64,000 nt of DNA from Bin76 sp963665765 (GTDB taxonomy: Bacteria; Actinomycetota; Acidimicrobiia; Spongiisociales; ZC4RG35): contig OY762464.1 in assembly GCA_963665765.1 (NCBI GenBank), positions 2,880,023 to 2,944,022 on the forward strand. The letters run 5' to 3'. Positions 58,527-64,000 of the stretch are shown in pieces. Below the pieces are notes generated by a model. That model saw only the letters and a list, made by a program, of their open reading frames with translations. It was not told the DNA's origin and did not search any database. Numbering within the stretch: the stretch's first letter is position 1; each line of letters begins with the position of its first letter. Position numbers and translations under genes: made by a program.

Positions 58527-58817
58527 TCAGCTCGCCAAAAAGCGGCGCCGGCGCTTCGCCAACCACCGCTTGCGCAGTCGGCGACGGTCTTCTTCCGAAT
58601 ACCCGCCCCAGACGCCCGACTCTTGATTGGTCTCCAAGGCGAATTGCAGGCAATCATCCACTACCGAGCAACCCGTGCATATGGAAGTGGCCATCGCGAT
58701 CTGCTCGACGGCGGGACCGGTACTACCCACCGGAAAGAAAAGGGTTGGATCAGAATCCAGGCATGAGGCCGACTCTCTCCAGTCGGTGATGGTGATAGAG
58801 GTGGTGATGGTTTTCAA
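58527..58817 (-). CDS. WhiB-family iron-sulfur transcription regulator
   Basis: 96 residues from a TTG at 58817 that lies 5 nt after GGAGAGG; a GTG at 58853 would add 12 residues. The four cluster cysteines are present (SCLDSD; SICTGCSVVDDC) followed by the WhiB turn GVWGG and a basic tail KRWLAKRRRR. WhiB proteins bind sigma factor and regulate development, redox or antibiotic response. Upstream lies a dyad operator (58849-58898). Exact WhiB subtype not assigned. Confidence 0.9.
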   Translation of the reverse strand: MKTITTSITITDWRESASCLDSDPTLFFPVGSTGPAVEQIAMATSICTGCSVVDDCLQFALETNQESGVWGGYSEEDRRRLRKRWLAKRRRRFLAS

Positions 58818-58848
58818 GAAATCCTCTCCAGGCTTAAAATTCTTCCGG

Positions 58849-58898
58849 TTCACAAACCCCTTTGTTCTCCAAGTTTACGATTGTGAACCCTTTCACAA
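58849..58898 (-). promoter_or_regulatory. Dyad operator with an extra half-site upstream of whiB
   Basis: TTGTGAACCCTTTCACAA at 58881-58898 is a perfect 7-bp inverted repeat (TTGTGAA/TTCACAA) with a 4-nt spacer. A third copy TTCACAA lies at 58849-58855, just upstream of the GTG alternative start. This is a good candidate binding site for a repressor or the WhiB-linked regulator itself. Confidence 0.55.
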
Positions 58899-59026
58899 GG
58901 ACGGTCCCACTAAAGGACCCGACAGGTAAGGCTAGGCAGGTTGCCTTGCTTTGTCAAGGAAATCCCGGGGGTTTTTCCCCGGGCGGATAAATTCTTCGGC
59001 GAGGCTAGCCTTGGAAGCACCGATAC

Positions 59027-59098
59027 GCCCTCGTAGCTCAGGGGACAGAGCGCCGGTCTCCGGAACCGGGTGCGCAGGTTCGAGTCCTGCCGAGGGCG
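59027..59098 (+). tRNA. tRNA-Arg (anticodon CCG)
   Basis: Acceptor GCCCTCG/CGAGGGC, anticodon stem CCGGT/ACCGG with loop CTCCGGA (anticodon CCG), T loop GGTTCGAGTCC, discriminator G; no encoded CCA. Reads CGG. Confidence 0.95.
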
Positions 59099-59124
59099 CA
59101 CACTCCGATCCGGCGGATCCAAAG

Positions 59125-59160
59125 GGAAAGGGCTTCGTCCCTCGGGGAGAAGCCCTTTCC
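59125..59160. terminator. Strong bidirectional hairpin between tRNA-Arg and glnA
   Basis: GGAAAGGGCTTC (59125-59136) pairs perfectly with GAAGCCCTTTCC (59149-59160), a 12-bp stem with a 12-nt loop; two more pairs extend it outward. It lies 21 nt beyond the glnA stop and 26 nt beyond the tRNA, and can end both convergent transcripts. Confidence 0.8.
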
Positions 59161-59180
59161 TTGAATGGGTGGGTGGGGGT

Positions 59181-60605
59181 CTAGATGTCGTAGTAGAGCT
59201 CGTACTCCACCGGGGTGGGATGCCGCCTCACCAGACTCGCTTCGTTCTCCCGCTTGTAGGAGATCCAGGTGTGGATCAACTCGTCGGTGAACACGTTGCC
59301 TTCGGTGAGGAAGTCATGATCGGCTTCCAAGGCGTCCAACGCCTCATCCAAACTGGAAGGAACCGTCTTCAGACCGGCCGCCTCCTCGGGGCTCAACTCG
59401 TAGAGGTCCACATCTACCGGGTCACCCGGCTCGATCCGGTTACGGACCCCGTCCAGGCCCGCCATCAGCATGGCGGCGAAGGCATAGTAGGGGTTGCAGG
59501 AGGGATCGGGGCATCGGAACTCGAGTCGCTTGGCCGAGGGGGATTCGGAATAGGTGGGGATCCGGATGGCGGCCGACCGGTTGCGCTGGCTGTAGACCAG
59601 ATTGACGGGCGCTTCGAAGCCGGGCACCAGCCTCCGGTAGGAGTTGGTTCCCGGGGCCGCGAAGGCCAGAATGGCGGGAGCGTGGGCGATCAGGCCGCCC
59701 GCGTACCAGCGAGCCATGTCGGAGAGATTGGCATACTTGCCCTCTTCGAAAAAGAGCGGCGTGCCATCTTTCCAAAGGCTCTGGTGAGTGTGCATGCCTG
59801 ACCCGTTATCAGCGAAGATGGGCTTGGGCATAAAGGTGACGGTTTTGCCGGCCTGCTTCGCCACGTTCTTGCAGATGTACTTGTAAAGCATCAAACGATC
59901 CGCCTGCACCAGCAGGGGTGCGTAACGAATGTCGATCTCCGCCTGTCCGGCCGTTCCCACCTCATGGTGATGGATCTCGATGGGGATACCCACCTTGATC
60001 ATCTGGGCGACCATCTCCGATCGAATATCCTGCTGGGTGTCATTGGGGGGTACGGGGTAATAACCTTCTTTGTGGCGCATCTTGTGGCCGAGGTTCCCCC
60101 CCTCCTCCCGACGGAGGGAGTTCCAAGCGGCCTCTCCGGAGTCCACTTCATAGAAAGAGGCATTGGTCTGATGGCCGACCTGGGAGTACCGAGCGCTGTC
60201 GAAGATGAAGAACTCGGCTTCGGGGCCCCAAAAGGAGGTGTCGGCGATACCGGTGGAGAGCAGGTATTCCTCGGCGTTGCGGGCCACGCGCCGCGGATCC
60301 TTGAAGTACCAGTCCCCAGTGATCGGATCTCTGATGAAACAGTTCAGGTTCAGGGTCCGGTGAGCGAAGAAGGGATCTTCGTAGGCGGTGGTCGGATCCG
60401 GGATAAGCAACATGTCCGACTCGTGAATCGACTGGAATCCGCGAATCGAAGACCCATCGAATCCGAAACCCTCTTCGAAAGATTCTTCGGTCAGATAACT
60501 CGAGGGCATGGTGAAATGATGCATTTTGCCCGGCAAATCCGGGAAGCGCAGATCTACGAATTCGTACTCCTGGGCGAGGGCCGAAACCTCGGCGGGTGTG
60601 GTCAT
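59181..60605 (-). CDS. glnA: Glutamine synthetase type I
   Basis: ATP-dependent ammonia assimilation. 474 residues; GGAGGAG before the ATG at 60605. Motifs: EGFGFDGSSIRGFQ, GPEAEFFIFD, GYYPVPPND, EIHHHEVGTAGQAEID, GSGMHTHQSLWKDG, FAAPGTNSYRRLVPGFEAPVNLVYS, AIRIPTYSESPSAKRLEFRCPDPSCNPY. The adenylylation site region reads DVDLYELSPEEAA, keeping the Tyr, so GlnE control is possible. Type I-beta. Divergent from the AhpD gene. Confidence 0.96.
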   Translation of the reverse strand: MTTPAEVSALAQEYEFVDLRFPDLPGKMHHFTMPSSYLTEESFEEGFGFDGSSIRGFQSIHESDMLLIPDPTTAYEDPFFAHRTLNLNCFIRDPITGDWYFKDPRRVARNAEEYLLSTGIADTSFWGPEAEFFIFDSARYSQVGHQTNASFYEVDSGEAAWNSLRREEGGNLGHKMRHKEGYYPVPPNDTQQDIRSEMVAQMIKVGIPIEIHHHEVGTAGQAEIDIRYAPLLVQADRLMLYKYICKNVAKQAGKTVTFMPKPIFADNGSGMHTHQSLWKDGTPLFFEEGKYANLSDMARWYAGGLIAHAPAILAFAAPGTNSYRRLVPGFEAPVNLVYSQRNRSAAIRIPTYSESPSAKRLEFRCPDPSCNPYYAFAAMLMAGLDGVRNRIEPGDPVDVDLYELSPEEAAGLKTVPSSLDEALDALEADHDFLTEGNVFTDELIHTWISYKRENEASLVRRHPTPVEYELYYDI

Positions 60606-60700
60606 GGGTCTCCTCCGGTTGCTTGCCGAGAAAGGATAGATATGGACAACGATAAAATGAAACCACACGACACCTTTTCCTCCCCGCAAGAGGGCTGCTA

Positions 60701-61276
60701 ATGACCGAAGAATGCCGCTTTCCGCCGACCCCTCTTTCCGAGTTGCCCGACGACCTTCGCCAACGGGCCGAATTCGTCAATTCCAAGCTGGGTTTTGTTC
60801 CCAATGTCATGCTGGCGCTGGGACGACGCCCGGATGAGGCGAGAGCGTTTTTTGCCTACCACGATGCGCTGATGGAGAAGGAGGAAGGCTTGTCGAAGGC
60901 GGAGCGGGAGATGATCGTGGTGGCCACCAGCGCGGCCAACCAGTGCCCCTATTGCATAGTCGCCCACGGGGCCGTGCTTCGTATCCGTTCGGGCGATCCC
61001 CTCCTCTCAGATCAAATCGCCGCCAACTGGCGCACCGCCCCGGTTTCGGGAAAGCAGCGCGCCATGCTCCGTTTCGCGGTCAAACTGGCTCGAACTCCCG
61101 AAGAGGTGGAGGACTCCGACTACCGACCACTGTATCGAGAGGGTTTCACCGACGATCAGATCTGGGAGATAGGGGCGATCACCGCCTTTTTCGCCATGTC
61201 CAACCGCCTGGCGCACCTGGGTCACATGACGCCCAATCCGGAGTTTCACATGCTGGGTCGGATTCCTCGTCAATGA
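60701..61276 (+). CDS. AhpD-like (carboxymuconolactone decarboxylase fold) peroxidase-related protein
   Basis: 191 residues of the peroxidase-related enzyme family in the CMD superfamily: SKLGFVPNVMLALGRRP, LSKAEREMIVVATSAANQCPYCIVAHGAVL with the redox CxxC and downstream His, and ISNRLAH-type end AFFAMSNRLAHLG. Probably reduces peroxides or protects thiols using the Cys pair. Located beside glnA without a clear link. Confidence 0.85.
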   Translation: MTEECRFPPTPLSELPDDLRQRAEFVNSKLGFVPNVMLALGRRPDEARAFFAYHDALMEKEEGLSKAEREMIVVATSAANQCPYCIVAHGAVLRIRSGDPLLSDQIAANWRTAPVSGKQRAMLRFAVKLARTPEEVEDSDYRPLYREGFTDDQIWEIGAITAFFAMSNRLAHLGHMTPNPEFHMLGRIPRQ

Positions 61277-61438
61277 CCGGCGCCTTTCGAGGGAGCCGAT
61301 CATCGAACCTCCGGCTGCGCCGCCCAGGTGAGAGCGCTCATTTGATAATCGACCGACCGGAAAGGTGATACGCTTTCACCGACGAGCGGGGCCTCCGGGA
61401 CTCCTGCGGCGAAGTCGGGACCTTTAGTATTTGCGATC

Positions 61439-62143
61439 ATGTTCCCAGGAAGCACTGATCTCTACCGGCGCTTGGCCAATTTCGGGTTCGGGTATCGGAA
61501 ATCGCCTAACTTCGATCTGTATCGCCGGGTGGCAATTTCCATCACCTTCATCTGGTTGGGAATCTCGGGGACAGGTCTGTTGGGTCTGGCCTGGTTCCGA
61601 GATGACCTGACCCAAAGCTTTTTCGTCGTCTTCATGTTGACCGGATTCGGGGTTTTTGTGAGTTCCCTGATGGGTCTGGTTTGGCTGATCGTATTGCCCT
61701 GGGCTCGCAGGCAACCCAAGGTCGGTCTGGTGATGGCCCGCTATGACAAAGTAGGCGAACAGCCGGTGGCCGAGCGGTTGGGGGAGGGAGCTTGCGATAC
61801 TCTGAAGGAACTGGGGATTCTTTCTCAAAACATTGTGCGCCTGGATGTGGCGGGGGCCTGGGAGCTTCCCTGGGGCGCCAGCCGTCTGATTCAAGCCGGA
61901 TGCCAGGGTGTCGTGGCCACCGCGGTGGTGATGCGGGGGGAGACTCATCACTTTCAGTCCGTGGTCGACGGCGCCATCCAGGGTCTGATGAAACTCCAAG
62001 TCGACACCGGTGTCCCGGTGGGCAACGCAGTGCTGGCGGTCTCAGATTGGGAACAGGCCGTGGTCCGTAGCCAACCCGGGTCGAATGCGGGTTCCCAAGC
62101 CGCCCGGGCGGTGGTGGAGGCCCTGCGGTCGGAGATCCGATGA
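61439..62143 (+). CDS. Membrane-anchored lumazine-synthase-like protein
   Basis: 234 residues in one frame. Residues 1-92 carry two membrane helices (about 31-52 and 60-88). Residues 94-234 match lumazine synthase: KVGLVMARYDK, NIVRLDVAGAWELPWGA, VVATAVVMRGETHHFQSVVDG (His171 at the catalytic place), GVPVGNAVLAV and WEQAVVR (Arg210). Other conserved residues differ: Phe of RFN is Tyr, AFE is AWE, the Phe in IFGVL is Asn196, and Lys of NKG is Ala217. So riboflavin synthesis is uncertain and a related role possible. A TTG at the boundary could give the soluble domain alone. No other rib genes nearby. Confidence 0.7.
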   Translation: MFPGSTDLYRRLANFGFGYRKSPNFDLYRRVAISITFIWLGISGTGLLGLAWFRDDLTQSFFVVFMLTGFGVFVSSLMGLVWLIVLPWARRQPKVGLVMARYDKVGEQPVAERLGEGACDTLKELGILSQNIVRLDVAGAWELPWGASRLIQAGCQGVVATAVVMRGETHHFQSVVDGAIQGLMKLQVDTGVPVGNAVLAVSDWEQAVVRSQPGSNAGSQAARAVVEALRSEIR

Positions 62144-62146
62144 GCT

Positions 62147-62176
62147 TTGGGCAACCCGTTCCCGTTTGTCTATACT
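62147..62176 (+). promoter_or_regulatory. Candidate promoter of infC-rpmI-rplT
   Basis: TTGGGC (62147-62152) and TATACT (62171-62176) with an 18-nt spacer. The predicted start near 62183 gives a leader of about 115 nt before infC, long enough for L20-type autoregulation, though no clear L20 target could be drawn. Confidence 0.5.
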
Positions 62177-62297
62177 GGTGGGCGCAGTACGAAAGCGGAA
62201 GCCGGTTTGCTTCCCACCCGGCCACCAAAGGTGCGACCGTGGTTATCTGGGAGCGGATTTCTTTTGCTGGCCGGCCTTTGAATCAGGAGGAGCGACT

Positions 62298-62852
62298 ATC
62301 GCAGAACTTAGGGTAAATGACGCAATCAGGTCCGCCATGGTGCGGCTGGTGGCGCCGGATGGGGCACAGATCGGCATCAAAAAGCTGGAGGAGGCCATCT
62401 GGCTGGCAGACCAGTTGGATCTGGATTTGGTGGAGGTGGCGCCGATGGCCAATCCGCCTGTGTGCCGGTTGATGGACTACGGACGTTTCAAATATGAACG
62501 TTCGGTCAAAGAACGAGCGGCCCGCAAAAGCCAGTCTCGCACCGTGATCAAGGAATTGCGACTCCGGCCCCGTATCGAGGACCATGACTTCGATATGCAG
62601 ACCCGCAAGGTTATCGCGTTTCTTTCCGGGGGCGACAAGGTGAAGTTAACGGTACGTTTTCGCGGCAGAGAACGAGAGAGACCCGAATTCGGCCACAAGC
62701 TTTTGGCCCGGCTGGCCGAGGCCGTAAGGCAGGAGGGGATGATGGAGCAGGCGCCCAAAATGGAGGGGCGCAACATGACCATGATGCTGGTCCCCGTCAA
62801 TCATGGTTCGGGTGGTCACCGGCACAGACGATCAAGCAACCAGCAGAGATAG
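62298..62852 (+). CDS. infC: Translation initiation factor IF-3, ATC start
   Basis: Prevents 50S joining and checks the initiation codon. 184 residues with RVNDAIRSAMVRLVAPDGAQIGI, LDLVEVAPMANPPVCRLMDYGRFKYE, KELRLRPRIEDHDFDMQTRKV, GDKVKLTVRFRGRE and MEGRNMTMMLVP. There is no ATG/GTG/TTG at the right place; AGGAGG (62285-62290) is followed after 7 nt by ATC at 62298, which begins IAELRVND. infC is known to use AUU/AUC so that IF-3 represses itself. A longer frame from 62010 is not coding. First gene of the infC-rpmI-rplT operon. Confidence 0.93.
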   Translation: MAELRVNDAIRSAMVRLVAPDGAQIGIKKLEEAIWLADQLDLDLVEVAPMANPPVCRLMDYGRFKYERSVKERAARKSQSRTVIKELRLRPRIEDHDFDMQTRKVIAFLSGGDKVKLTVRFRGRERERPEFGHKLLARLAEAVRQEGMMEQAPKMEGRNMTMMLVPVNHGSGGHRHRRSSNQQR

Positions 62853-62891
62853 TCATCTACTGCTGACCAGATACCAACCCAGGAGTACCCA

Positions 62892-63086
62892 GTGCCCAAA
62901 CAGAAAAGCCATCGGGGTCTGAGCAAGCGAATCAAGAAGACCGGATCGGGCAAGCTGATGCGTCGAAAGGCCGGCCGAGGTCATTACCGACTGGCCAAAG
63001 GAAAGAAGCGGTTCCGGCGTTTGGACGGTAACGATGGGCTGGCGCCCGGTGACGAACGGGTGGTTCGTCGCATGATCAAGAATTAG
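62892..63086 (+). CDS. rpmI: 50S ribosomal protein L35
   Basis: 64 residues: MPKQKSHRGLSKRIKKTGSGKLMRRKAGRGHY and the basic tail VVRRMIKN. Canonical L35 with the SHRGxxKRxKxTGxGK pattern. GTG start with AGGAGT upstream, 39 nt after infC and 13 nt before rplT. Confidence 0.96.
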   Translation: MPKQKSHRGLSKRIKKTGSGKLMRRKAGRGHYRLAKGKKRFRRLDGNDGLAPGDERVVRRMIKN

Positions 63087-63099
63087 GAAGGCATGATCC

Positions 63100-63450
63100 A
63101 TGGCAAGAGCAAAGAACGCATCCTCGGCTCATCGGGCTCGCCGGAAGGTGGTTGCCCGGGCCAAGGGGTATCGGGGGGCGCGCAGTCGTACCTTCCGGGC
63201 CGCCAACGAGCAGGTTATGCATGCCATGGCGGACTCCTACAGCCACCGGCGCGCCCGGAAGGGCGACTTTCGACGTTTGTGGATAACTCGTATCAACGCG
63301 GCTGCCCGCCAGAACGGTCTGAGTTATTCGCGGTTTGTCGCGGGTCTCAACGCGGCCGGGGTCGAGATCAATCGCAAGATGTTGGCTGATCTGGCGGTCA
63401 ACGATCCGGACGCCTTCTCGCAGTTGGTGGCGATCGCCCGAGAGGCTTGA
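63100..63450 (+). CDS. rplT: 50S ribosomal protein L20
   Basis: 116 residues: MARAKNASSAHRARRKVVARAKGYRGARS, RDFRRLWITRINAA-type segment KGDFRRLWITRINAAARQNG and INRKMLADLAVND. Binds 23S rRNA early in assembly and in other bacteria represses the operon. Stop overlaps the next start by TTGA. Confidence 0.97.
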   Translation: MARAKNASSAHRARRKVVARAKGYRGARSRTFRAANEQVMHAMADSYSHRRARKGDFRRLWITRINAAARQNGLSYSRFVAGLNAAGVEINRKMLADLAVNDPDAFSQLVAIAREA

Positions 63451-64000
63451 TCCGCTCTCGCCGCAACCCCCGGATCGTCGAATTGGCTCGATTGCATCGG
63501 GCCCGTCACCGAAAACTAACCGGGAAGACGCTTCTTGAGGGGCCTCTCCTGCTGTCGGAGGCCCTGGCCGCAGGAGAGGATGTGACGGAGGTGCTGTCCC
63601 TGCCTGCCGACGAGCAGACCCGCGGGCTCTGCGAGCAGCGGGGAATTCCCCTTACTCTGGTGAGCGAGGAGGTCCTTTTCCGGATCGCCGACACCCAGAA
63701 CCCGCGGGGTCCGGTGGCGGTGTTGACCATTCCGGCCACCTCGCCGCACGGCCGCGACATCCTGTGGTTGCTGGTGTCCGGACCAGGGAACTGCGGGACC
63801 TTGATCCGCACGGCCGCGGCTTTCGGATGGGATGTGATGATGGGCGGGCAGTCGGTCGATCCCTGGGCACCCAAAGTGCTGCGGGCCGGCGCCGGGGGCC
63901 ATTTCAGGGTGGCCATCGGTGAGGCCCGGCAGGCGCCCCAAGGGGCCTTGGTAGTGGCTTCGGTGACGCAGGGCGGTGTCCCCCTTTCCCGACTGGAAGA
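63447..64000 (+). CDS. SpoU/TrmH-type RNA 2'-O-methyltransferase, 3' truncated by window
   Basis: A TTG at 63447 overlaps the rplT stop (TTGA) and opens a frame to the window edge (184 full codons). N-terminal substrate-binding domain: NPRIVELARLHRARHRKL, GKTLLEGPLLLSEALAAGED. SPOUT domain begins with ILWLLVSGPGNCGTLIRTAAAFG (motif 1, usually DPGNxGxxIRTAxA) and then DPWAPKVLRAGAGGHFRVAI (motif 2). Motif 3 lies outside. This position after rplT is the usual one for a 23S rRNA or tRNA methyltransferase in actinobacteria. Confidence 0.88.
   Translation, partial: MIRSRRNPRIVELARLHRARHRKLTGKTLLEGPLLLSEALAAGEDVTEVLSLPADEQTRGLCEQRGIPLTLVSEEVLFRIADTQNPRGPVAVLTIPATSPHGRDILWLLVSGPGNCGTLIRTAAAFGWDVMMGGQSVDPWAPKVLRAGAGGHFRVAIGEARQAPQGALVVASVTQGGVPLSRLE

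Noticed and set aside
1..64000. CRISPR arrays, rRNA genes, prophage structural genes and an origin of replication.
   Set aside because: No regularly spaced repeats, rRNA motifs, capsid/tail genes or dnaA-box clusters were seen.

Overview
The window is a high-GC chromosomal segment of an actinomycete-type (monoderm, Actinomycetota) bacterium, most likely from an uncultured lineage near Acidimicrobiia. Supporting signs are a WhiB regulator, a DUF3107 protein, a Tad/Flp pilus cluster without an outer-membrane secretin, the gene order rsmI-tatD-rsmA-ispE-tRNA-glmU-prs, extensive ATGA/GTGA stop-start overlaps, and frequent GTG/TTG starts. The class-level placement is inference.

Layout. 0-5.8 kb: an M20 hydrolase (5' cut by the window), the RNase P RNA gene on the minus strand, a VapBC-type pair, a double-domain ThyX-type thymidylate synthase, a BrnT-type toxin-antitoxin pair next to a perfect 22-bp tandem repeat, and a hotdog thioesterase. 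5.8-11.3 kb: endonuclease III, a MATE exporter, CcdA, TrpE and a YgfZ-like folate protein. 11.3-15.5 kb: a decayed vapC, then a tight cluster of 2-oxoacid dehydrogenase E1 alpha and beta, a free-standing 77-residue lipoyl protein, an SDR oxidoreductase and a hydroxypyruvate-isomerase-like TIM barrel. This could be one unassigned catabolic pathway. 15.5-18.9 kb: trpC-trpF-trpB-trpA. 19-23.7 kb: a beta-propeller lipoprotein, an enoyl-CoA hydratase, tRNA-Gln(CUG), tRNA-Glu(CUC) and a MerR/excisionase-type regulator. 23.8-30.4 kb: a Tad/Flp pilus operon (cpaB, cpaE/tadZ-like, cpaF, tadB, tadC, a pilin, three TadE/TadG-like pseudopilins). 30.5-35.3 kb: UppP, a second SAF protein, an FmdB zinc ribbon, PlsY, MoeA, MoaC and a small membrane protein.

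From 35.3 to about 45.1 kb a lower-GC accessory island lies directly downstream of tRNA-Ala(CGC). It holds a P4-type integrase broken by a frameshift and a stop, an IS3-family element with near-perfect ends and a 4-bp target duplication that splits a membrane/coiled-coil gene, an ISL3 transposase remnant, a DUF262/HNH protein (possible defence), a strongly decayed nitroreductase gene, an intact IS982-family element, an endonuclease/exonuclease/phosphatase-fold protein and a membrane-anchored protein. The pattern is an old, immobilised island that is still collecting insertion sequences.

From 45.4 kb the core chromosome resumes: an ABC exporter, two tRNA-Ser genes, two paralogous lipoproteins (one with an HExxH zinc-protease motif, the other having lost both histidines), a DUF192-like protein, rsmI, tatD, rsmA, ispE, tRNA-Gln(UUG), glmU, prs, a YjbQ-family protein, a LysM protein, DUF3107, whiB with a dyad operator upstream, tRNA-Arg(CCG), a strong hairpin terminator, glnA, an AhpD-like protein, a membrane-anchored lumazine-synthase-like fusion, and the infC-rpmI-rplT operon, in which infC starts at ATC. 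A SpoU-type rRNA methyltransferase runs off the right edge.

The items most worth follow-up are the E1/lipoyl/SDR/TIM-barrel cluster, the lumazine-synthase fusion with altered active-site residues, the protease/pseudoprotease lipoprotein pair, and the island with its IS-split gene.
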